Below are positions 31,882-39,381 of a DNA stretch of 42,975 bases, in pieces; the first letter of the stretch is position 1, and every line of letters begins with the position of its first letter. Source of the stretch: Acidobacteriota bacterium (lineage in GTDB: Bacteria > Acidobacteriota > Thermoanaerobaculia > Thermoanaerobaculales > Thermoanaerobaculaceae); contig JACQZW010000095.1 of NCBI GenBank assembly GCA_016213675.1, positions 1 to 42,975 of the forward strand, read 5' to 3'. The translations under genes were made by a program, and so were the position numbers. Below the pieces are notes generated by a model. The model was not told the origin of the DNA and ran no database searches. It was given only the letters and a program-made list of their open reading frames with translations.

Positions 31882-32448
31882 ATGATCAACGTGACCGAGA
31901 TCAAGCGGGGCGACGTCCTCGAGATCGACTCCGACCCCTGGGCGGTGGCCGACGTCTCCTCGCAGACGCCGTCGGCGCGCGGCGCCAGCATGCTGGTCAA
32001 GGCCAAGCTGAAGAACCTGCGCAGCGGCCAGACGCTGGCCCGGACGTGGCGGGGCGGCGAGATGGTCGAGGTCGCCGACGTCGAGACGCGCAAGGTGCAG
32101 TTCCTTTACCGGCAAGCCGACGAGCACGTCTTCATGGACCTGGAGAGCTACGACCAGGTCGTGCTGGCCAACGACCTGCTCGGCGACGCCGTGGGCTACC
32201 TGACCGAGAACCTCGAGGTCGCCACCGTCCTGTTCCACGACCGCGTGATCACCGTGGATCTGCCCGTCACCGTCGAGCTCACGGTGGTGGACACGGCGCC
32301 GGCGATCAAGGGCGCGACCGCCCAGGCCCAGCTCAAGCCGGCGCTCGTCGAGACCGGCCTGCAGGTGCTGGTGCCGCCCTACCTCGAGGCGGGCGAGCGC
32401 ATCCGCGTCGACACCCGCGACGGGCGGTTCGTCGAGCGGGTGAAGTAG
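31882..32448 (+). CDS. efpL: EF-P-like elongation factor of the EfpL (YeiP) type
   Basis: 188 residues with the three beta domains of EF-P. Domain I carries SSQTPSARGASMLVKAKLKN: the loop tip is Arg33 in PSARGA, as in E. coli EfpL/YeiP. It is not the Lys of canonical EF-P (PGKG), which needs beta-lysylation or hydroxylation. Domain III has the EF-P signature region VDTAPAIKGATAQAQLKPAL and ends VPPYLEAGERIRVDTRDGRFVERVK. It binds stalled ribosomes and rescues proline-rich and related motifs. GGAGG is six bases before ATG 31882. No modification enzyme (epmA, epmB, earP) is adjacent, consistent with an unmodified Arg type. Confidence 0.85.
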   Translation: MINVTEIKRGDVLEIDSDPWAVADVSSQTPSARGASMLVKAKLKNLRSGQTLARTWRGGEMVEVADVETRKVQFLYRQADEHVFMDLESYDQVVLANDLLGDAVGYLTENLEVATVLFHDRVITVDLPVTVELTVVDTAPAIKGATAQAQLKPALVETGLQVLVPPYLEAGERIRVDTRDGRFVERVK

Positions 32449-32521
32449 GAACGGTCGGGGTCCGGGAACGCCGCCCGGAGCCGGAGCTTCCCGGTCTGCG
32501 CCGTGGCCCGCACAGCGCCGG

Positions 32522-34324
32522 TCACTTGCGAGCGAAGCTGAACTCGCCGCCGGGCGTGCGCTCCTTGAGGGCCTTGACCGTGCCGTCCTCGACCACGAAC
32601 TCGAACGTCACGTCGGCGAACTCCGTGACCTTGAAGGTGAGCCCCTTGTAGGGCACCAGCGCGACGGCGGGACGGCCGGCGATGACGAGTGCCAGGGAGC
32701 CGTCGTCCTCGAGCACGACCTGGAACTTGGCGCCCGTCTCGGTCTCGTAGGCGCCGGCGAGCTTCGCCTTGAGCGCGGGGTCGACGGTCTCCGGCCGGCG
32801 GGTGAACGTCACCTCGGCCTCGTCGAGCGACATCACGGCCTTGTCGACGTCGCCCTGCGGGTTGGTCAGGAAGCTCACCGTCCACTGCCCGAACTGCTCG
32901 TCGTTGGGGGTGTCGAAGCGGTCGTAGTGGAAGTGGGCGAGCGGCAGCTCCATGTTGTGGAAGTCGAACGTGAGCTCCGCGCCCTTGGTGCCGATCGCGA
33001 GGGCGCCGTAGGCCGGGTGGTCGAACGTCCCGGCGTAGTCGGCGAGGGGGTGCGAGGGGCTGGTGCCGGCGACCTTCTCGGCGCCCGCCTTGGCCCGCGC
33101 CTCGGCGTTAGCCTTCTTGCCCTTGAGGCGAATCTCGAGCATGCGCTCGCTCCACGGCGTCTGGCTCATCCCGAGCAGCCGCTCGTAGACGTTCCAGGTC
33201 ACCGTGTTGTACAGGCTGGCGCAGTGGTCGCCGATGACGAAGACGACGACGCCGATCTTCTCCTGCGGCATGAACGACACCTGCGAGTGGAAGCCGTCGA
33301 TGTCGCCGCCGTGGTAGGTGACCTGGTGGCCGCGGTACGACGCGGTCCACCGGCCCATGCCGTACACCGGGTTGAGGATCTCCCAGAAGCCGCGCGTCTC
33401 GCCCATGGCGTTGGGCAGCGCGATCGCCGGCTGCAGCGTCGCCTTGAGCACGTCGGTCGGGACGACCTGCGTGCCCGCGTATTCGCCGCCGTTCATCAGG
33501 GCGATGAGCCAGTGCGACATGTCCTCGACGTTGGAGACGATCGCGCCCGCCGGGGCCATGCCGGCCGTGTCCTCGTAGTACGGGATGCGGTAGAGCTCGA
33601 ACGAGTCGCGCCGCTCGGTGAACGGCACGCCGTGGTCGGGCGACTTCTCGAGCTCCGCGATGGTGTAGACGGTCGAGCCCATGCCGAGCGGCCGGAAGAT
33701 CCGCTCGCGGACGAACTCCTCCCACGTCTTGCCGGACTGGAGCTCGATGACCCACCCGGAGGCGGCGTACATCATGTTGTTGTAGATGAACATCTGCCGC
33801 AGCGGTTCCTTGGGCTCCATGTAGACGAGCCGGTCGAAGAGCTCCTGGCGGGTGAAGTCGGACCTGTACCAGATGGTGTCGTGGCGGGTGATGCCGGTGC
33901 GGTGGGCGAGCATGTCGCGCAGCGTCACCGTGGCGTTCAGCTCGTCGTCGTGGAAGCGGATCGACGGCACCTTCTCGCGGATCGGCCGGTCCCACTCGAG
34001 CTTGCCCTCCTCGACCAGCATGCCCGCCGCCACCGCGGTGAACAGCTTGCTGTTGGAGGCGATCGGCGCGAGCGTCTGCGGCGTGAACGGGAGCATCTTC
34101 TCGACGTCGCGGAAGCCGTACCCCTTGGCGAAGACGAGCTTGTCGCCGGCGACGATGCCGACGCCGATGCCCGGCGCGTTCCAGTCCTTGAGCGTCTTCG
34201 CCATCCAGGCGTCGAAGCCCTGGAGCTTCGCCGCGATCGCCGCGTCCTGCGCGCCCGCGCCGGCCGCGAACGCGACGATGACGAGCATCCACATCAGCAC
34301 TGCACGTTGGCCGAGTCGCATCAT
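32522..34324 (-). CDS. Exported serine hydrolase of the beta-lactamase/PBP family with DUF3471-like C-terminus
   Basis: 600 residues. The signal peptide ends near AAGAGAQ (about 25). The class C-like domain has nucleophile motif SNSK (Ser90, Lys93), YNN at 181-183 (YxN), and HGGDIDGF as the third (KTG-equivalent) box. A long C-terminal part (about 430-600) with HPLADYAGTFDHPAYGAL, and a second lipocalin-like half (KLAGAYETETGAKFQVVLEDDG), fits DUF3471-type domains seen in this family. It is probably a peptidase or esterase rather than a resistance enzyme. AGGAGG lies five bases before ATG 34324; ATG 34321 follows directly and is equally possible. Confidence 0.85.
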   Translation of the reverse strand: MMRLGQRAVLMWMLVIVAFAAGAGAQDAAIAAKLQGFDAWMAKTLKDWNAPGIGVGIVAGDKLVFAKGYGFRDVEKMLPFTPQTLAPIASNSKLFTAVAAGMLVEEGKLEWDRPIREKVPSIRFHDDELNATVTLRDMLAHRTGITRHDTIWYRSDFTRQELFDRLVYMEPKEPLRQMFIYNNMMYAASGWVIELQSGKTWEEFVRERIFRPLGMGSTVYTIAELEKSPDHGVPFTERRDSFELYRIPYYEDTAGMAPAGAIVSNVEDMSHWLIALMNGGEYAGTQVVPTDVLKATLQPAIALPNAMGETRGFWEILNPVYGMGRWTASYRGHQVTYHGGDIDGFHSQVSFMPQEKIGVVVFVIGDHCASLYNTVTWNVYERLLGMSQTPWSERMLEIRLKGKKANAEARAKAGAEKVAGTSPSHPLADYAGTFDHPAYGALAIGTKGAELTFDFHNMELPLAHFHYDRFDTPNDEQFGQWTVSFLTNPQGDVDKAVMSLDEAEVTFTRRPETVDPALKAKLAGAYETETGAKFQVVLEDDGSLALVIAGRPAVALVPYKGLTFKVTEFADVTFEFVVEDGTVKALKERTPGGEFSFARK

Positions 34325-34436
34325 GTCGTCCTCCTGTCGGATGTCCCTGTCTGAGTCGTCGGAAGGGTCACGCCATTTCGTACGCCACCGGGCGCTCCAG
34401 GGTTCTGCGGGCGGGCCCGGCACGAGGCGCCGGTGC

Positions 34437-34442
34437 TAGTCT
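34437..34442 (+). promoter_or_regulatory. -10-like hexamer (TAGTCT) of the DinB-like gene
   Basis: TAGTCT, 47 bp before ATG 34490, predicting a leader of about 40 nt. It is divergent from the serine hydrolase gene. Confidence 0.3.
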
Positions 34443-34489
34443 GGCGGTGCCGCACCGGACCGGGCGGATGAAGGCGCGGGGGGCGACCG

Positions 34490-34993
34490 ATGAACACCTT
34501 CCTCGAGAGAGCGCAGGCGGAGATCCAGGCCGCGACGGGTCACCTCACGGTCGCCCGGATCGCCCGCGAGGTGCCGGGCAAGTGGTCCATCGCCGAGATC
34601 CTCGAGCACCTCACGCTGGCGTTCGAGTGGAACGCCGGCGCCCTCGAGAAGGCGCTCGCCTCCGGCGACCGGCGGGCCGGGCGCGTGACGCTCCGCCGGT
34701 GGCTCGGCCGCGTCCTCGTCATCGACGTCGGCTACTTCCCGCGCGCCAGGGCGCCGGAGAGCACCACGCCACGGGGCTCGGTGCCGCCGGAGCGCAGCCG
34801 CGAGGCGATCCTCGCCGCGCTCGCGTCGCTCGACTCGCTCCTCGCCCGGGCCGCCGACCGCTTCGGCGAGCGCACCCCGCTGCTCAAGCACCCCTACTTC
34901 GGCGGGCTCACAGTCGACCAGTGGCGCACCTTCCACTGGCGCCACACCGTCCACCACATGCGCCAGGTCCGCGCGCGTAGCCGCACGCCGTAA
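34490..34993 (+). CDS. DinB-like four-helix metal-binding protein
   Basis: 167 residues. A helical bundle contains KWSIAEILEHLTLAFEWNAG (first metal-binding His in EHL) and the C-terminal WRTFHWRHTVHHMRQV, where clustered histidines complete the metal site of the DinB/YfiT superfamily. Such proteins include thiol-dependent transferases and damage-induced proteins of unknown reaction. No thiol-biosynthesis gene is nearby, so function stays open. It ends 31 bp from the convergent mlaD-like gene. Confidence 0.75.
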   Translation: MNTFLERAQAEIQAATGHLTVARIAREVPGKWSIAEILEHLTLAFEWNAGALEKALASGDRRAGRVTLRRWLGRVLVIDVGYFPRARAPESTTPRGSVPPERSREAILAALASLDSLLARAADRFGERTPLLKHPYFGGLTVDQWRTFHWRHTVHHMRQVRARSRTP

Positions 34994-35024
34994 CTCGAGG
35001 GCGAGCGCGCGGCGGCCGGCGCCT

Positions 35025-36140
35025 TCAGGGCGTGGGGACGGGGGAGGCGGCCGGGGTGCGGTCGAGCTGTTCGCGGGCGCGGCGCGACTGGGAATCGAGC
35101 AGCCACGACTCCTGCAGCGCCTTGAGCACGATGACGGCCTCGCGCATCGTGACCAGCGTCTCCCTCGTGAGGGCCGGGATCTCCGGCCCGACGCGGGCCA
35201 TCTCCTCGGCGAGTGTCGCCACGTTGTCGACCAGGCGGGCGAGCTTCTGTTCGTCGGAGAGCCGGTCGAGGGTCGCGAGGAGACGTTCGGTGCGGGGGTC
35301 GTTGACCAGCCGGTCGGCGCCCTCGAACGTCGACCGCACGGCGCCGTCCTCGGCCAGCGTCGACTCCAGGCGGGCGACCATCGCCTCGGTCCTGACCAGC
35401 AGCCGGTCGAGTCGCCCAGGCTCGAGGGCGGCGGCCAGCGAGCGGACGGAGCCGCGCGTCGCGGGGTCGTTGAGCACCGCGTCGGCGCCGTGCACCGCGT
35501 CCCGCAGGCTCGGGTCGGCGAGGAGGGCGACGAGCGGGTCGTGGATCTCGCCGAGCAGCCGGTCGAGCTTGGCCACCGCCGGGTCGAGCCGGTCGAGCGC
35601 CGACAGCGCGCGGTCGACGCGCCCCTCCTCCCCGAGCTTGGCGAGCAGGAGGTCGACCGTCCGCACCGCGCGGTCCACGGTCTGCAGGTGGCGGCCGAGG
35701 TCGATCGCGGTGAGCGCGTCGACCAGGTCGGTCGGCTCGTCGGCGGGGAGGATCGACCCGGACGGCAGCGCCGGCCCGGATCCGGCGGGCGGCTCGAGGT
35801 GGACGCGCTTCTCGCCGATGCCGTGGAACCGCCGGACCACGACCCTCGTCCCCGTCCGGACGTGCGACGCGAACTTCTCGAGGACGACGAGCTCCAGGTC
35901 GACGCGGTCGTCCGCCAGGATTTCGATCCCGCCGATGCGCCCCACTTCGATGCCCGAGAGCAGCACCGGCGACCCCGCGCGGAGACCTTCGCCGCGGGCG
36001 ACGTGAGCGTGGTAGCGCACCCGCCGTGCCAGCCACTCGTTGGTGACGGCGGCGCCGATCACGAAAGCGGCGACGACGAGCGCGGTCCCGAGGAGGAACA
36101 AGCCGGCCACCCGCTCGCGGGACGTCAGCGAGATCTTCAC
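35025..36140 (-). CDS. MlaD-like MCE-domain lipid-transport protein
   Basis: 371 residues. The N-terminal membrane anchor (VAGLFLLGTALVVAAFVIGAAVT, about 11-33) is followed by one MCE domain (about 40-135), with VRYHAHVARGEGLRAGSPVLLSGIEVGRIGGIEI and FASHVRTGTRVVVRRFHGIGEKRVHLEP. A long helical C-terminus of about 200 residues with repeated LD/LLA pattern (ALDRLDPAVAKLDRLLGEIHDPL) resembles the extended coils of tunnel-forming MCE proteins. It should bind phospholipid in the periplasm together with the MlaE-type permease. GTG 36140 overlaps the preceding ATPase-like gene's stop by 4 nt. Confidence 0.87.
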   Translation of the reverse strand: MKISLTSRERVAGLFLLGTALVVAAFVIGAAVTNEWLARRVRYHAHVARGEGLRAGSPVLLSGIEVGRIGGIEILADDRVDLELVVLEKFASHVRTGTRVVVRRFHGIGEKRVHLEPPAGSGPALPSGSILPADEPTDLVDALTAIDLGRHLQTVDRAVRTVDLLLAKLGEEGRVDRALSALDRLDPAVAKLDRLLGEIHDPLVALLADPSLRDAVHGADAVLNDPATRGSVRSLAAALEPGRLDRLLVRTEAMVARLESTLAEDGAVRSTFEGADRLVNDPRTERLLATLDRLSDEQKLARLVDNVATLAEEMARVGPEIPALTRETLVTMREAVIVLKALQESWLLDSQSRRAREQLDRTPAASPVPTP

Positions 36141-36871
36141 GGTTCGCCTCTCCTTTCGCTGGTCGCGGCCGGCTGCGACGCCGCCTCGAACCGCACGACC
36201 CGGCCACCGGTGGCTTCGAACCACGCCTCGAACTCGGGCTCCGGCCGGCTCAGGCAGAGCGCTGCCGCCGCAGTCTCCTGTCGGTAGGCCAGCAGGCGCG
36301 TCCAGCCGACGCCGCGGCCGCGGTCGTGCACCCAGTTGCCGGGGCCTTCGAGGACGATCCAGGCAGGCGCCAGGACCAACGCACGGGCGACCCGGGCGCG
36401 CCACTGGGCGGCGGTGTCCACCTCGTGGGGCCGGCGCCCGGCCACGGCTTCGAGGTCGAAACTGGCGAGCGTCGCGGCGACCAGCTCCTCCTCGCCGTCC
36501 CGGTCGAGCCCGGCGTGGACCTCGACCGGCAGGGCGATGTTCTCGCGGATCGTGCGGTTCGACAGCAGGCCGCCCGAGCTCTGGACGTACCCGAGTCGGG
36601 CGCGGAGCCGCTGCAGGTCGAGGTAGGCGAGCGACGCGGGATCCCTGCCCAGGACCTCGACCACGCCTGCCCCGGGCGGCGCGACCGTCGCCAGGACCCG
36701 GGCGAGCGGCGGCGCCGGGTCGGCGGCGGCCGGGACGACCGTCGGGCGCAGCACGACCCACTCGCCGGCGGCGAGCGCCAGCGGGGCGAGGCGCCAGATC
36801 TCGTCGCCGGCGCCGAAGGTCAGCCCGCCGCCGAGCCGCAGCACCGGGGGAGCCGGCGCGCCCGGGATCAC
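36137..36871 (-). CDS. Degenerate MlaF-like ABC ATPase subunit
   Basis: 244 residues, the length of MlaF, and located exactly where mlaF belongs, between mlaE- and mlaD-like genes with 4-nt overlaps on both sides. The fold can be followed: LAAGEWVVLRPTVV where Walker A should be, RARLGYVQSSGGLLSNRTIRENIALP (Q loop and following helices normal), then PHEVDTAAQWRARVARALVL and WIVLEGPGNWVHDRG. But the P-loop GxxGxGKS/T is gone (about 41-52), LSGGQ is replaced by VDTAAQ (151-156), Walker B DE reads EG (175-176), and no switch His is visible. The frame is intact with no stops, so this is a conserved-looking pseudo-ATPase rather than decay. The start is GTG 36871. Confidence 0.75.
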   Translation of the reverse strand: MIPGAPAPPVLRLGGGLTFGAGDEIWRLAPLALAAGEWVVLRPTVVPAAADPAPPLARVLATVAPPGAGVVEVLGRDPASLAYLDLQRLRARLGYVQSSGGLLSNRTIRENIALPVEVHAGLDRDGEEELVAATLASFDLEAVAGRRPHEVDTAAQWRARVARALVLAPAWIVLEGPGNWVHDRGRGVGWTRLLAYRQETAAAALCLSRPEPEFEAWFEATGGRVVRFEAASQPAATSERRGEP

Positions 36872-37785
36872 AGGACACCGTCGAGGAGGGCCGCCGGACC
36901 GCGGGCGAGGAGCACGAGCAGGGAGACCGCGGCGTGCAGCGTGACCAGGAACACGACGGCGCGCAGCGCGGCGCGGGACACCGCCACCGGCACCTCGGTC
37001 GGGGCGCTGCCGACGTCCATCCCGTGGTAGCAGGCGATGAGGAAGATGCCGATCCCGCCGACCCCGACCTTGACAACCAGCGCCAGCAGGTCCGCCGGCG
37101 CGAAAGCCGACAGGGCGGCCCGGAGGAACAGCCCGGTGGGGACCGGCGCGAGGAGCCGGGCGACCAGGGTGCCGCCGGTCAGTGAGACGACGTCGAACAC
37201 GACGTTGAGCCCGGCGAGCGCGAGGACGCCGCCGAGCAGGCGCGGCGTGACCAGGTGGAGGATCGGCGAGACGCCCATGGCCTCGAGCGCCTCCGTCTCG
37301 CGCTGGACGCGCATCACCCCAAGCTCGGCGGCGATCGCCGTCACCGACCGGACGATGACGATCATGGCGGTGAGCAGCGGCGCGATCTCGCGGAGCACGA
37401 CCACGGTGACGAGACGGCCGAGGCCCTCGGCTCCGGACAGCGGCCCGAGCGCGGCGAGCCCCTCGGCAATGGCGAGCGCGCCGACGACCAGCGCGAGGGC
37501 AGCCACCGGCACGATCCCCTGGGCGCCCGTGAAGTAGACCTGGAGCAGCACCTGGCGGACGACGTCCCGCAGCCCCTGGTGCCGGCCGACCCAGACCATC
37601 TTGACCGAGAGGTAGAGGAAACCGACGAGGTACAGGACGTAGTGGCCGGCAGCGATGGCCGCGGCGCCGACCCGGTCGACGCCGGCGAGCATCTGCGAAA
37701 CACCGGAGGGAGCCGCCGGGGCCGACGCGAAGGGGTCACGCGCTGCGGGCCTGCTCCCGTCCTCCCCGATCGCCGGCGCGTTCAC
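36868..37785 (-). CDS. MlaE-family ABC transporter permease
   Basis: 305 residues. A Pro/Ala-rich N-terminus of about 45 residues is longer than usual. The MlaE (DUF140) permease then has an amphipathic interfacial helix region and about five hydrophobic segments. Conserved family landmarks are VVVLREIAPLLTAMIVIVRSVTAIAAELGVMRVQRETEALEAMGVSP, the MlaE coupling-helix region, and GVGGIGIFLIACYHGMDVG. It is first in an operon with the degenerate ATPase and MlaD-like genes and should form the inner-membrane part of a phospholipid transporter. GTG 37785 is preceded by TAGGCT six bases upstream. Confidence 0.9.
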   Translation of the reverse strand: MNAPAIGEDGSRPAARDPFASAPAAPSGVSQMLAGVDRVGAAAIAAGHYVLYLVGFLYLSVKMVWVGRHQGLRDVVRQVLLQVYFTGAQGIVPVAALALVVGALAIAEGLAALGPLSGAEGLGRLVTVVVLREIAPLLTAMIVIVRSVTAIAAELGVMRVQRETEALEAMGVSPILHLVTPRLLGGVLALAGLNVVFDVVSLTGGTLVARLLAPVPTGLFLRAALSAFAPADLLALVVKVGVGGIGIFLIACYHGMDVGSAPTEVPVAVSRAALRAVVFLVTLHAAVSLLVLLARGPAALLDGVL

Positions 37786-37791
37786 GTGACG

Positions 37792-37797
37792 AGCCTA
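37792..37797 (-). promoter_or_regulatory. -10 hexamer of the leaderless mla operon
   Basis: Minus-strand TAGGCT, six bases (CGTCAC), then GTG at 37785. Confidence 0.45.
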
Positions 37798-37993
37798 GCA
37801 CCGCGTGCCCGCGCGAGGCACCGCCAAGCCGGGCACGCGGCGGTGCGGCACCGATCGAGGTGTGGACGCGCCAGCCGGAGGCCCCCCGAGTGAACTCGAA
37901 CACGCCGTCATTGCGAGCAGGGGACGGCATGGAGGGGCCGCTTCTTCCATGAAGCGACCCGACGAGGCGAGTGGGCGCCGCGCGGCACCCGCC

Positions 37994-38226
37994 GTCATCC
38001 TGAGGAGGAGCACAGCGCCGACGAAGGATCCCGAGGCGCCTGAGGTCGACCCCGACGTGCAGGTTGGCGCTCCGGGCGCGCCGGGATCGCGCGGAGGGTT
38101 GGGTGGGTGGCGCGACGCGGGCTGCAGGGCTAAGGCCGGAACCCGATGGCGGTCGGATGGTGGGTCGTAGGCACGGTTGCTGCAGTTGACGCGGTGCTTC
38201 CGAATCCTTCGCTCGCTCAGGATGAC
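37994..38226. repeat. Inverted-end intergenic repeat, copy 2
   Basis: Perfect 11-bp inverted ends GTCATCCTGAG (37994-38004) and CTCAGGATGAC (38216-38226). The interior is closely similar to 18495-18736. Similarity also reaches left to the GTCATTGCGAGCA core at 37908. The surrounding gap 37786-38305 has no supported gene; after the repeat it holds only the hairpin at 38253-38278. Confidence 0.8.
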
Positions 38227-38252
38227 TGCGGAGTCGATGGTAGATGGGAGCA

Positions 38253-38278
38253 AAGGACGGCCCGGGCGGGCCGTCCTT
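38253..38278. terminator. Perfect 11-bp hairpin downstream of a CARDB gene
   Basis: AAGGACGGCCC / GGGCCGTCCTT with loop GGGC. It lies 28 bp beyond the stop of the minus-strand CARDB gene and can serve as its terminator. It shares the GGACGGCCCGGGC core with the dispersed CATTGCGAGCA repeats, so it may have been recruited from one. Confidence 0.5.
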
Positions 38279-38305
38279 CGCTCGCGAGCAGGCGACCACC
38301 TTGGG

Positions 38306-39304
38306 TCAGAGCGGCGGTCGAGGCATCAGGGGCGGGCACCCCTGCGGCTTGCCCATGTTGATCGGGCCCTTCGTGTTGTTGGCCTCGTTGGACTCGGCGA
38401 CCAGCTTGAGCGGGTCGGCGATGGCCAGGAACGGGTGCGACACGTCGGGCGGCGTCCACATGAATTGCGGGTCGGCCTGCAGGTAGTAGACCAGGACGTC
38501 CACCGTCTGGCTGGCGCCCGGCGCCAGCGCGTTCAGCATCATGCCGTTGCCCCAGCCGGGCTTGTCCTGCGACATCACCTGGACCAGCGCCTTGTTGCCC
38601 AGCGCCGCCGACGACGGTGACGGCGCGGTGCCGACGTTCTTGACGGTCACGCCGAAGATGTAGACGGCGCCACCCGGCCGGCAGTTCCCCGGGTCGGGGG
38701 CCGCCGGCCCCTTGAATCCGTACTCCGTCACGATCAGGTCAGGCTGGCCCTGACCGCCCGGCGGTGGGCAGGGCCGCTGGGAAACGACGTTCACCGAGGC
38801 CATGTCGACGTAGTACTCCGCCGGGCCTCCCTCCGAGTAGATGATCGTCTCGTTGGCGGGGCACACGGTGTTGACGCCCCGGATCCGCTCCCACTTGCGG
38901 GCCCCCCGGGTGGACGCGCTGCAGCCGGTGTTGCCGCCGTTGCCGGTACCCATGCAGACCTTGCCCCTCGCGACCCAGATGTTCGCGGTGTGCGTCACCT
39001 TCGACGGCCCGGTGTTGAACGGCGCCCAGACCTGCACCAGCCCGTTTAACGCCCCGGTGGTCGTGACGTGGATGACCCCGGACCGGCCCTGGAAATTGGC
39101 CAGGTGCTCGGTGGTCGTGGTGGCCGCCGAGTTGTTCCACGTGGTCCACGGCGGCGCCGCCGAGGGACCCCCGAGCGGCGTGCCGGTCACGCTGGACGGC
39201 GGCCCGCCGGCCGAGAACCCAGGGTTGGTCAGGACCTCTGCGGACGCCGAAAGGGCGAACAGCGCCAGTGCCGCAACCAGACTCGAAGCGATTCGTACTC
39301 TCAT
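38306..39304 (-). CDS. Secreted protein with C-terminal CARDB domain
   Basis: 332 residues. The signal peptide is about MRVRIASSLVAALALFALSASA. The mature N-terminal half (about 23-180) reads LTNPGFSAGGPPSSVTGTPL...VHVTTTG...GLVQVWAPF, a jelly-roll-like carbohydrate-binding style domain (uncertain), with YYVDMASVNVV near its end. The second half is a CARDB domain: QPDLIVTEYGFKG, VYIFGVTVKNVGTAPSPSS, LAPGASQTVDVLVYY and closing motif LVAESNEANN. There is no catalytic motif. AGGAGG lies five bases before ATG 39304, in the same GAGGACGACATG context as the serine hydrolase gene. It is 77 bp downstream of the DUF2959 gene and may be co-transcribed. Confidence 0.75.
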   Translation of the reverse strand: MRVRIASSLVAALALFALSASAEVLTNPGFSAGGPPSSVTGTPLGGPSAAPPWTTWNNSAATTTTEHLANFQGRSGVIHVTTTGALNGLVQVWAPFNTGPSKVTHTANIWVARGKVCMGTGNGGNTGCSASTRGARKWERIRGVNTVCPANETIIYSEGGPAEYYVDMASVNVVSQRPCPPPGGQGQPDLIVTEYGFKGPAAPDPGNCRPGGAVYIFGVTVKNVGTAPSPSSAALGNKALVQVMSQDKPGWGNGMMLNALAPGASQTVDVLVYYLQADPQFMWTPPDVSHPFLAIADPLKLVAESNEANNTKGPINMGKPQGCPPLMPRPPL

Positions 39305-39381
39305 GTCGTCCTCCTCAGTCGGGTGTCTACTGGGATCAACGACGGGAGGCGGGCGAATCGCACATCGGGCGCCGCCGCGGG

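Noticed and set aside
32522..34324. Antibiotic-resistance beta-lactamase
   Set aside because: The length, C-terminal DUF3471-like part and HGG box fit the broad serine hydrolase/PBP4* group; nothing indicates resistance activity.
34447..34980. 177-codon plus-strand frame starting four bases after TAGTCT
   Set aside because: The overlapping frame from 34490 encodes a coherent DinB-like protein with clustered histidines; this frame is Arg/Pro/Gly-rich without any motif.
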